Shown here one piece after another: positions 7,772-15,293 of a DNA stretch of 17,718 nucleotides; position 1 is the first letter of the stretch, and each line of letters starts with the position of its first letter. The position numbers were made by a program, and so were the translations under genes. The notes beneath the pieces were generated by a model. That model made no database searches and was not told the DNA's origin. It was given only the letters and a program-made list of their open reading frames with translations. This DNA is from CAYLLN01 sp036496265 (lineage in GTDB: Bacteria > Planctomycetota > Planctomycetia > Pirellulales > Pirellulaceae): positions 1 through 17,718 of the forward strand of contig DASXLL010000390.1 in NCBI GenBank assembly GCA_036496265.1, in the 5' to 3' direction.

Positions 7772-10369
7772 TTACTTGTGAGTGAACAGCTCGCTTTGGA
7801 CCACTTCGTGAATTAGCTCCCGCACACGAAACCCGGCCGGTTCCTGCCGCGTTAGTATTTGCTCGATCGTCTGCCGGTCTGAAAATCCTATAGGCGCTCC
7901 GGTGGCATAAACCACAAGCCGTTCAAGTAGGTTTCGCGCTACCTGGCGGGAATCTCGTAAAAGGCACTGTTTGAGGTCACGAATATTCTCAAACCGCCGC
8001 CCATCGGCCAGCTCGCCGCTGGGATCGACCTCCGGTCCCGACTTAAAGCGAAACCGGAGGCCGTTGTGCCCGACGCCGCTGACCGGCTGACCATCTCCCA
8101 GCGAACGGTAATTCGTCCGCCAAGAGCCCATCACATCAAAATTCTCCAGGGCCAGCCCCGCCGGGTCAATATGTTTATGGCAGGCGTTGCACGATTCGAT
8201 CTCCCGATGCTTTTCGAGCTGCAGGCGAATTGTTGTCGCCCCGCGAACGTCGGGATCGACGGCCGGCACCGCTTCCGGCGGCGGAGGCGGCGGCTGGCCG
8301 AGCAGCCGGTCCATCACCCACGCCCCGCGGACGACTGGCGAAGTGGTCGTGCCGTTTGCCGTGACCTTGAGCAAGCTGCCCTGCGTGAGCAGACCGCCAC
8401 GAACACTGCCCTCTGGCAGCTTGAACCGCCGAATTTGCACCCCCTCGACACCCGCAATTCCATAGTGCGCCGCCAGCCGCTCGTTAAGCATCGCGAAGTC
8501 GCTGTCGATCAAGTTTGAGACGCTCAGGTTCTCGCAAATAAGCTGGCCGATGAACGTCTGCGTCTCTTCGACCATCGACTCGGTCAACAGATCGTCCAAA
8601 TCGTAGTCAGGATAGAGCGACGTGTCGGGCGAGGTGGCCACAATCATTCGCAGATCGAGCCAAAAGTCGAGAAACGCATCGACAAACTGCCGCGAGCGCG
8701 GATCGGCCAGCAGCCGCTCGGTCTCTTCCCGCAAAACCTCCGGCTGATGCAGTTCTCCCCGCACGGCCCGCCGCAGCAACTGCTCGTCGGGCCGCGTGTT
8801 CCACAGAAAGTAGGACAGCCGCTCCGCCAAGGCGCGGTCGCTCAGTTGGCCAGGGCGTTGGTCGAAATAGAGCAGCGCCGGCGAGCTGAGCACGGCCGTA
8901 TAGCCGGCAATCATCGCGTCCGAAAATGAGAAGTCATCGGCCAGCGCCGCGCGGATCACCCGGCCAAAACGCTCCCGATCCTTCGCTTCCGCGGGCCGAT
9001 GATACGTGGCCTCCAGAAACCCTCGCAGCAAGCGCTCCGCATCCGCTTCGCTGTCTTGGGAAACAACATTGACGCCCGGCGGTCCAATAAACGCGCTCCG
9101 GCGGCGGCGGAAGCCGCTACCTGCTGTTTCGTCGTCAGCGGGCGGCGGTGGCGCGGGCTTTGTCTCCAGTGCGAGTTCGCCGAACAGCAGCTTGTGACCT
9201 GCCGGCGGCCACTCGTCATAGAGCGGGCCCTCGACCTCCATCCATTGAAACGCAACGCCCGGCATTCCGTCGGCTTCAGCGAACGGATTCTTGAAATCCG
9301 GCGGCCTGGAGCGCGGCAGCCGCGCCGCATCAGGCCGGATCGTCTCCCCCGCCATCATCCAAGCGTCGATCGTGCGTACAGTCGGATCGGGGCCGACGTC
9401 GAAACTGCCAAGCTTGCGGTAGATCGCGGGCGTCGCATCGGCGTAGATCGAGACCGGCTCGTGTGTATGGCCCCTTAAGGTTTTCTGATAATTGGTCGCC
9501 ATCCAGATTGTGAAGCCCGAGAACTTGAGCCGGTAGCGAGCAGTAAATGGCGCACGGAAGTTGTTGAACTGAATCTCCGTCGGCTCATACGTGCTGGTGA
9601 GGATGGCGACGGACTCCTTTTCGCGCTCCGCCGGATCGACCGATGGCGCGGCAGGTGCGCTCGCAAAGCCGCCGCCGCCGCCGCTGCGCCGGGGCCGCGG
9701 GGGCAGCACGTCGTAGCCCGAAAGCATGAACGTGTCGCGCATCGGCGGCCCGGCCTTCTTGTACATGCTCCGCTGATCCCACGCGTAATACCGCGTCGTC
9801 GCTGCCGGCGGCTGCTCGGCCTGCGGGGCAAGCGCCTGCCGCAAGGCATAGTCGGCGGCGCTCAGATAGCGGGACATCTGCACATGCGATACGTCCAGTG
9901 CCTCGCCGACCTTATTCGAGCCGTAAGCCAGGCTATCCTCGGGCAGAAAATCCTTGACGCGCAAATAAGGCAGCGAAAGCAGGTCGCGCAGCGTGTTCTC
10001 ATACTCGTAGCGATTCATCCGCCGCCGTGTCGCGCGACCCTCCGTCGCAATCCGCTCCTGGTCTGCCGCAATCAGCGTCTTGGAAAGCTCGGCGATAAAA
10101 CCCCGCCGCGTTTCCGCCCGCGGCTGCTTGGCATCGGCCGGCGGCATTTCGCCTTTTTGCACCCGATCATGCACTTTGACCCACAGGGCAAAGTTCCGCG
10201 GCTCCGACGGATCAATCGCCAGCGAGACTAAATCCAGCCCCTTCTCCTTCGCTTTCGCGTTATGGCAATCCTCGCAATGGTCTCGAACAAACGCCGGCAC
10301 TACCCCATCTGCCGCCGCGCAGCTCATCGCCGCGCCGATCACGAGCAGGCTGACAGCAAAGTGCGGCAT
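7772..10369 (-). CDS. DUF1592-type c-heme protein (DUF1587/DUF1595/DUF1592/DUF1588/DUF1585)
   Basis: This 865-residue planctomycete cytochrome-like protein starts at ATG 10369, with AAGG about 8 bases upstream and a Sec signal (MPHFAVSLLVIGAAMSCAAA). The open frame extends to a TTG at 10423 but without benefit. A c-type heme motif C32-E-D-C-H36 opens the mature protein. In order follow DUF1587 (~110-175, NRYEYENTLRDLL), a long variable middle (~180-420) with a Gly/Pro-rich linker, DUF1595 (~425-485, LEATYHRPAEAKDRERF), DUF1592 (~490-620, LAERLSYFLWNTRPD), DUF1588 (~625-750, GGLLTQGSLLKVTANG and a run of seven prolines) and DUF1585 (~790-860, LLERLVVYATGAP). A second heme motif, C727-N-A-C-H731, lies in SCNACHKHIDPAGLALENFD. 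It is probably an extracytoplasmic redox protein, partnered with the DUF1552 protein encoded next. The exact reaction is unknown. Confidence 0.92.
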   Translation of the reverse strand: MPHFAVSLLVIGAAMSCAAADGVVPAFVRDHCEDCHNAKAKEKGLDLVSLAIDPSEPRNFALWVKVHDRVQKGEMPPADAKQPRAETRRGFIAELSKTLIAADQERIATEGRATRRRMNRYEYENTLRDLLSLPYLRVKDFLPEDSLAYGSNKVGEALDVSHVQMSRYLSAADYALRQALAPQAEQPPAATTRYYAWDQRSMYKKAGPPMRDTFMLSGYDVLPPRPRRSGGGGGFASAPAAPSVDPAEREKESVAILTSTYEPTEIQFNNFRAPFTARYRLKFSGFTIWMATNYQKTLRGHTHEPVSIYADATPAIYRKLGSFDVGPDPTVRTIDAWMMAGETIRPDAARLPRSRPPDFKNPFAEADGMPGVAFQWMEVEGPLYDEWPPAGHKLLFGELALETKPAPPPPADDETAGSGFRRRRSAFIGPPGVNVVSQDSEADAERLLRGFLEATYHRPAEAKDRERFGRVIRAALADDFSFSDAMIAGYTAVLSSPALLYFDQRPGQLSDRALAERLSYFLWNTRPDEQLLRRAVRGELHQPEVLREETERLLADPRSRQFVDAFLDFWLDLRMIVATSPDTSLYPDYDLDDLLTESMVEETQTFIGQLICENLSVSNLIDSDFAMLNERLAAHYGIAGVEGVQIRRFKLPEGSVRGGLLTQGSLLKVTANGTTTSPVVRGAWVMDRLLGQPPPPPPEAVPAVDPDVRGATTIRLQLEKHREIESCNACHKHIDPAGLALENFDVMGSWRTNYRSLGDGQPVSGVGHNGLRFRFKSGPEVDPSGELADGRRFENIRDLKQCLLRDSRQVARNLLERLVVYATGAPIGFSDRQTIEQILTRQEPAGFRVRELIHEVVQSELFTHK

Positions 10370-10456
10370 CGAATGGCCTTGCAGGAGAAAGCAATGGGTT
10401 TGATGGAGTGTTATTCTCACCAACCGCGCGGTACTCGGCTACACTAAAAAGCCTGT

Positions 10457-10485
10457 TTGGTGACGCCATGGGACTGTTTTATAAT
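10457..10485 (+). promoter_or_regulatory. sigma70-like promoter for the DUF1501 operon
   Basis: TTGGTG (10457-10462) and a perfect TATAAT (10480-10485) are separated by exactly 17 bases. They lie in the divergent gap between the DUF1592 gene and the DUF1501 gene. Transcription would begin near 10492, giving a leader of about 35 bases before the ATG at 10527. It is the best consensus promoter I noticed in the window. No operator-like repeat is visible around it. Confidence 0.6.
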
Positions 10486-10526
10486 CTGGAAAGCGCGTCG
10501 GGCGGATTCAGTTGTTACACGCTAAT

Positions 10527-11948
10527 ATGTCACACCTCATGCATTCGAGCGCTTCCGTAATCAACCGCCGCGCGATGCTCGTGGCCTCGGGGGTGGGGGT
10601 TGCTGGCTTCACCTTCGGTAATCCGGCATCATCTCCGGGCTCGCCCCTCTCAACACGCACACGCGCCAAATCAACCATCTTGTTCTTTCTCTGCGGCGGT
10701 GCGTCCCACTTGGACATGTGGGACATGAAGCCCAAGGCTCCAGACGATTATCGCGGCCCCTTCCAGCCCATCGCCACGTCGGCGTCCGGAATCCGGTTAA
10801 GCGAGCATTTGCCTCTTTTGTCTGCCCAGGCTCACCATTTGGCACTGATCAATTCGGTCGGGGCGACTGTCAACACGAACGACCATCACGCCGGTTACTA
10901 CTACAACCTTACCGGGCACGTCCCCGATCCGACATTTCTGTCGCAAGGCAACAACCGGACTCCATATCCCGACGACTGGCCGTATATGGGGTCCGTGGTT
11001 TCCTCGCGGCGTGCACCGCACAAGGAACTTCCCAACGCCATCACGTTGCCGCACAAGCCGAGCAAAGCGCCGTACACGCGACCGGGCCAGTTTGCGGCGC
11101 GTCTGGGCTTGGAACACGATCCTTTGTATGTCCACGCCAGCGTGAAAGAGCCGCTGAAATTTAACGCGCCTGCACTCGTGCTCGAAGGGGACGCCACGCC
11201 CGATCGGCTGCTGGCTCGTCGTGAATTGCTTACGACGATCGACAGCGCCCGGCGCGAATTTGATCAATATGCCACGGCGCGAACTTGGCAACGCCAACAG
11301 CAGCGAGCCCTCTCGTTGCTGCTGTCGGCAAGTACGACCGATGCATTTAATGTGGCTAGCGAGCCAGCGGCCGTCCGCGAGCGTTACGGTCAGACCGTCA
11401 ACGGAATGAGTTTGCTTCTTGCGAGGCGACTCGTCGAGGCCGAAGTGCCGTTCGTAACCGTTTTTTGGAAAGAAAATGAAGCGATCGCCGATAAGTGCAA
11501 GAGTGCCGGCGGCTGGGACACGCATGCCAACAATTTTAGTTGCCTGAAGGATCACTTACTTCCGGAATTCGATCGAGGCTTCTCGGCTTTGATCGAAGAC
11601 CTTGCTCAGCGAGGGTTGCTCGATCAAACGCTCGTCCTCGTGACCAGCGAAATGGGGCGTAAACCAAAAATCGGCGATCCCCGCTCGGGCGGAAAGTCCG
11701 GCGCTGGCCGCGACCACTGGACTCACTGCCTCACCGATGTTCTCGCGGGCGGCGGAATTCGCGGTGGCCAGACGTATGGCGCGAGCGACGCCCGCGGCGA
11801 GTATCCGGCCGACAAGCCGCTCACTCCCGCGGACATCACGAAAACCGTCTACCACGCGATGGGCATCGAAAACCTCGAAGCCACGGACGGCCAGGGCCGA
11901 CCGTATAACCTGCTGGCCGAAGGCAACGCAGTCGAGGAGTTGTTTTAG
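10527..11948 (+). CDS. DUF1501 family Tat-exported protein
   Basis: This 473-residue protein belongs to DUF1501, a family with the alkaline phosphatase/sulfatase-like fold that is greatly expanded in planctomycetes. A twin-arginine signal is present (INRRAMLVASGVGVAGFTFG). Family blocks are ILFFLCGGASHLDMWDMKP, IRLSEHLPLLSAQAHHLALI, TNDHHAGYYYNLTGHV, GGWDTHANNF, LVLVTSEMGRKPKIGD, GRDHWTHCLTDVLAGGGIRG and a closing DITKTVYHAMGI. The Asp and His residues in these blocks could bind metal, by analogy with the fold. The start is uncertain: an in-frame TTG lies at 10512 and another ATG at 10539, and none has a clear ribosome site; 10527 is the first ATG. It is the first gene of a plus-strand operon, 79 bp ahead of the propeller gene. 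No specific reaction is established for the family. Confidence 0.9.
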   Translation: MSHLMHSSASVINRRAMLVASGVGVAGFTFGNPASSPGSPLSTRTRAKSTILFFLCGGASHLDMWDMKPKAPDDYRGPFQPIATSASGIRLSEHLPLLSAQAHHLALINSVGATVNTNDHHAGYYYNLTGHVPDPTFLSQGNNRTPYPDDWPYMGSVVSSRRAPHKELPNAITLPHKPSKAPYTRPGQFAARLGLEHDPLYVHASVKEPLKFNAPALVLEGDATPDRLLARRELLTTIDSARREFDQYATARTWQRQQQRALSLLLSASTTDAFNVASEPAAVRERYGQTVNGMSLLLARRLVEAEVPFVTVFWKENEAIADKCKSAGGWDTHANNFSCLKDHLLPEFDRGFSALIEDLAQRGLLDQTLVLVTSEMGRKPKIGDPRSGGKSGAGRDHWTHCLTDVLAGGGIRGGQTYGASDARGEYPADKPLTPADITKTVYHAMGIENLEATDGQGRPYNLLAEGNAVEELF

Positions 11949-12027
11949 AGTGGCTGGCAAAACAAAACCTGCCTGCGACCAGTCCCGCGAAGAAAAAACG
12001 TCTGCTCGCATTCGGGCAGTTCGAATA

Positions 12028-13512
12028 ATGCTGTTCAGCGCGGTGCTGACATTACTAACTTGCCTCCGCAGCGCTTCCGCGGAGGACTGGCCCCAATTTC
12101 GTGGACCCAATTGCTCGGGAATTTCGACGTCGCAGCAGCCGCTGCCCACGACATTTTCCGCGAGCGAAAATGTGCGCTGGACTGCAAAACTCGGCGATGG
12201 CATTGGCAGCCCGGTCGTCGCCGCTGGTCGCGTTTTTGCCAGCGCGATGACAGCCGAGGAGACGGTCAGCCTGTTTGCGTTTGACGCGAACACAGGCCGG
12301 GAGATCTGGCGTCGCGACTGGCCGACCGGATCGCTCGCCGAAATCCACAAAACGAACAGCCACGCCAGCACGACCCCAGCGGCCGATGCCGAGCGGGTTT
12401 ATTTCTACTTCAGCACACTCGGGCTGATTACGGTCGATGCCGCCACGGGGAATAACGTTTGGCGATATGAGCTGCCGACGCCATTCTTCGTGTTCAAGTG
12501 GGGACCGGGCATATCGCCCGTTCTCTATCGCGACCTGGTGATCATGTGCCAGGACGATGACCTATACCCGGCGATCTATGCATTCGACAAGGCGACGGGT
12601 AAGGTGCGCTGGCGCGATGACCGGCTCGATCAAGCGGTGAACTACTCGCATCCGGTCGTGTGTCATGCCAATGGTCGCGACGACATCGTGGTGGCCGGAA
12701 CCGGGGTGCAAGTTGGCTACGATCCCGATTCGGGTCGCCGCCGCTGGCACGCAAAAGTGCTGTTGCGCAACACCAAGACGACGCCCGTCGTTGTCGACGA
12801 TGTGATTTATGTGTCGGCCCAAAGTGGAGGAATCGCCAATCAGTGGATCGCGTCGGTTGATCGCGCGCCGACCGGCAACAACGATAACAAGCTCGACAAA
12901 GCGGAGATTCAAGCCTTCGTCGGTCAGCAGAAAATTCCCGATGCGTTTTTTACGAAGACTTTTGGTCGCGGCGATGTCAATCACGATGGAATTCTGGAAG
13001 GCCGAGAGCTGGACCTGGCCTTCATGCCTCCCGACAATTTTGCCGGAGTCGATTTCACCGTCGTCGGCGAAAACGCTGCTGAGCAGACAATTCTGGCCGT
13101 CCGGGGCGGCGGCGAAGGGGATGTGACTGAATCGCACTTGCTCTGGAAGCATAAGACGAAATACACCGACCACATTGTCTCGCCGCTCGTCACCGATGGC
13201 CGCATGTTTTTGATCAAAGAAGGCGGTATCAGCACGGTTTTTGAAACGGCTGGAGGCACTCCACTGCGGGGAGCGGCCCGCGTCGGCGCGGGCGGATCCT
13301 ATTTCGCGTCGCCCGTGCTCGGTGACGGCAAAATCTACCTCGCAGGCGAAAACGGCACGGTGGTCGTGCTTCGCAATTCCGCCAACTACGAGGAAATGGC
13401 CCGCAACGACCTGGGCGAAAGCATCCTGGCCACACCGGCCATCGCGGACGGCAAGATTTTCATCCGCACGCGCACGAAACTCATCTGCATTGCCGCGGAA
13501 GCGAACCAGTAG
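12028..13512 (+). CDS. secreted PQQ-like beta-propeller protein with an EF-hand insertion
   Basis: This 494-residue exported protein has a Sec signal at the chosen ATG (MLFSAVLTLLTCLRSASA) followed by the standard planctomycete opening EDWPQFRGPNCSGIS. The frame is open further upstream through the DUF1501 gene, and a GTG at 11950 is possible, but only 12028 gives a signal peptide. PQQ-like blades recur as G-x-I-x-x-x-D-x-x-T-G-x-x-W units (SLFAFDANTGREIWRRDW, AIYAFDKATGKVRW, VGYDPDSGRRRWHAK, and GDGKIYLAGENGTVVVL near the end). Such proteins often bind no PQQ and act as scaffolds. Between blades, residues ~280-330 hold a degenerate EF loop (282-293, GNNDNKLDKAE) and a canonical one (316-327, DVNHDGILEGRE), suggesting calcium binding. 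It is followed 20 bp later by the enolase-type gene and is cotranscribed with DUF1501. Confidence 0.87.
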   Translation: MLFSAVLTLLTCLRSASAEDWPQFRGPNCSGISTSQQPLPTTFSASENVRWTAKLGDGIGSPVVAAGRVFASAMTAEETVSLFAFDANTGREIWRRDWPTGSLAEIHKTNSHASTTPAADAERVYFYFSTLGLITVDAATGNNVWRYELPTPFFVFKWGPGISPVLYRDLVIMCQDDDLYPAIYAFDKATGKVRWRDDRLDQAVNYSHPVVCHANGRDDIVVAGTGVQVGYDPDSGRRRWHAKVLLRNTKTTPVVVDDVIYVSAQSGGIANQWIASVDRAPTGNNDNKLDKAEIQAFVGQQKIPDAFFTKTFGRGDVNHDGILEGRELDLAFMPPDNFAGVDFTVVGENAAEQTILAVRGGGEGDVTESHLLWKHKTKYTDHIVSPLVTDGRMFLIKEGGISTVFETAGGTPLRGAARVGAGGSYFASPVLGDGKIYLAGENGTVVVLRNSANYEEMARNDLGESILATPAIADGKIFIRTRTKLICIAAEANQ

Positions 13513-13532
13513 CTGCTGTTACAACCAAGAAG

Positions 13533-14789
13533 ATGCTCAACAAGCTGACACGGCGACAATGGTTGCAATCGACGCTGGCGCCAACTGGCGCTGCCCTCGC
13601 CAGCATAGCGCTTCCGGATTGGAGTTCAGAGGTATTTGCTCAAACGCCTGCCAAGCCAAGTTCGCTCACAATCACCAACGTTGAAACTTTTTCGCTGCGG
13701 CACAAAATGCGGCTGGCAATGGGCGTGTCTACCGCACTATCCGACGTTCGGACGTGTCTGCTCGTGAAAATCTCTACCGATAGCGGCCTGGTCGGATGGG
13801 GTGAAACCATCGACGTCGGTGGAACGCGCGCGGTCATTGATACCAAGCACAGGCCGGCGCTCTTGGGAAAAAATCCGCTCGAGCATCGCAAGTTATGGCG
13901 CACGCTGTGGGGGCCGAGCTTTGGTGATGGCCGCGCCGTGGGAGGCATCGATATTGCCCTACATGACCTGCGCGGCAAAGCGCTGGGCCAGTCGATCGCC
14001 GATCTGTACGGCGGCCGGCTGCGTGACAAGGTGTTGGCTTATGCCTCCGCGATGAACTACGCCGACGGCGTTCGTCCCGAGGACCAATTTCCGTCGGAAG
14101 CCGCGGAATTAGTGAAACGCGGATACAAGGCGTTGAAGTTTCGCTCGGGCCGCTTTGAATTGAGTCGAGAATTGGCGGTTGCCGTGAAAATTCGCGAAGC
14201 GGTTGGCAAACAGGTCCGGCTGATGACCGATGGCAATGGCGCCTTCACGTTGCCGCAGGCGGTCAAATTCGGCAAGGAACTGGAGAAGCTCGACTTCTAT
14301 TGCTTCGAAGAGCCGTTGCCGCAAGGGCAGAACTATGCCGGCTACGAAGTGCTCTGCCAATCGCTAGATATCTGCATCGCGGGTGGGGAAGGTCTTGATT
14401 CGCGCGTGGCGGCCCGCGACCACATCGTGAAGCGTTCGTTCGATATGATTCAGCCCGACGTGCTCCTGTGCGGCGGAATCGGAGAGGCTCTGTTTATCGC
14501 CGAGATGGCTCGGTTGTGGAGCGTGCAATGCGTGCCCCACTGCTGGTCCGGCGTCATCGGAATTGCCGCGACGCTACAACTTCTCTCACTCTTGCCGGAT
14601 GCCACATTTGGCTTTAGCAGCGATCAACCGATGCTGGAACATGATTTATTGGAGAATCCGTTTCGGGATGAGCTGTCGACTAAGCCATTCCAAATCAACT
14701 CCCAAGGGTTTGTCGAAATCCCCACTGGGCCGGGCCTAGGAATTGAGATCAACGAGGAAGTCGTACGGAGGTATCTGGTAAAGGATTGA
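13533..14789 (+). CDS. Tat-exported enolase-superfamily enzyme, mandelate racemase / sugar-acid dehydratase type
   Basis: This 418-residue protein has a Tat signal (LTRRQWLQSTLAPTGAALAS) ending near FAQTPA. After it come the N-terminal capping domain (~45-160) and the TIM barrel (~165-400). Metal ligands are Asp233 (LMTDGNGA), Glu259 (CFEEPLP) and Glu286 (IAGGEGL). The Asp309-His336 dyad (IQPDVLLCGG; VPHCWSGVIG) is the mandelate-racemase-subgroup signature. Spacing matches mandelate racemase: Lys202 to Asp233 is 31 residues and Asp309 to His336 is 27. The K-x-K base motif reads K202-F-R204, so the second lysine is replaced by arginine. Chemistry is probably dehydration or epimerisation of a sugar acid, with His336 as a main acid/base; the substrate is not predictable. 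Export is notable for this superfamily. It ends a three-gene operon and has only a weak purine stretch (AAGAAG) before its ATG. Confidence 0.88.
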   Translation: MLNKLTRRQWLQSTLAPTGAALASIALPDWSSEVFAQTPAKPSSLTITNVETFSLRHKMRLAMGVSTALSDVRTCLLVKISTDSGLVGWGETIDVGGTRAVIDTKHRPALLGKNPLEHRKLWRTLWGPSFGDGRAVGGIDIALHDLRGKALGQSIADLYGGRLRDKVLAYASAMNYADGVRPEDQFPSEAAELVKRGYKALKFRSGRFELSRELAVAVKIREAVGKQVRLMTDGNGAFTLPQAVKFGKELEKLDFYCFEEPLPQGQNYAGYEVLCQSLDICIAGGEGLDSRVAARDHIVKRSFDMIQPDVLLCGGIGEALFIAEMARLWSVQCVPHCWSGVIGIAATLQLLSLLPDATFGFSSDQPMLEHDLLENPFRDELSTKPFQINSQGFVEIPTGPGLGIEINEEVVRRYLVKD

Positions 14790-14799
14790 GCTGTACTGA

Positions 14800-15290
14800 G
14801 GCAATGAAATCGCCCCCGGTTGGAATGTAAGTAATGTCCGCCGCCCAGACCTGATTCGGCGCCGGCACGTGAAACTGCTGATTCAGCCGGTTCTCAGCGA
14901 TCGGATGCCCGTGCCGGCTGTCCGTGGTCTGAACCACAAAGCGGCGGTGCATTTTCGAGCGAATTCCGTGGTTTTTCATGAGTTTGGCGATGCTATTCTC
15001 CGGGCAGACAATTCCCTGGTCACGCAGCTCGCGATGAATCCGCGGCGAGCCGCAATTCTTGCGGCTTTCCACATGCGCCTTGTGAATCTCGACGAGCTGC
15101 TCGCGCCGCTGGGCCTGGCCGCTGGCCGGCCGATCCCGCCAGGCGTAATAGCCGCTCCGCGATACATCGAGCACTTCGCACATCACATCCACCGGAAACT
15201 TCTCGGCATGCTGCTGGATGAAGGCAAACCTCACGGCTGGTGCTTCGCGAAGAAGGCCGTCGCTTTTTTTCACGTCTTTGCGCTTATTGA
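14800..15290 (-). pseudogene. IS3-family insertion sequence remnant (end of orfA, most of the first half of orfB)
   Basis: Minus-strand coding similarity to IS3-family OrfB runs from VRFAFIQQHAEKFPVDVMC (GTG at 15234) through VSRSGYYAWRDRP, CGSPRIHRELRDQGI, LMKNHGIRSKMHRRFVVQTT and NQVWAADITYIPT, then stops abruptly near 14805. The first catalytic Asp (in WAADITY) is kept; the second Asp and the Glu are lost. The frame runs on to a stop inside the 3' end of the enolase-type gene, but that tail is not transposase. Another frame just upstream keeps the end of OrfA (KATAFFAKHQP, stop at 15233-15231) after a run of seven A residues, the usual place of the IS3 frameshift. OrfA's beginning and both IS ends are missing. 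The remnant is inactive and fills the space between two convergent genes. Confidence 0.85.
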
Positions 15291-15293
15291 GAA

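Noticed and set aside
10797..11555. 252-codon minus-strand open frame.
   Set aside because: Fully antisense to DUF1501; no motifs.
11556..12371. 271-codon minus-strand open frame.
   Set aside because: Antisense to DUF1501 and the propeller gene; no ribosome site or domain.
14749..14799. C-terminal tail of the transposase-like frame overlapping the end of the enolase-type gene.
   Set aside because: The residues after YIPTGGDF have no transposase similarity; this is read-through beyond the remnant, not coding sequence.
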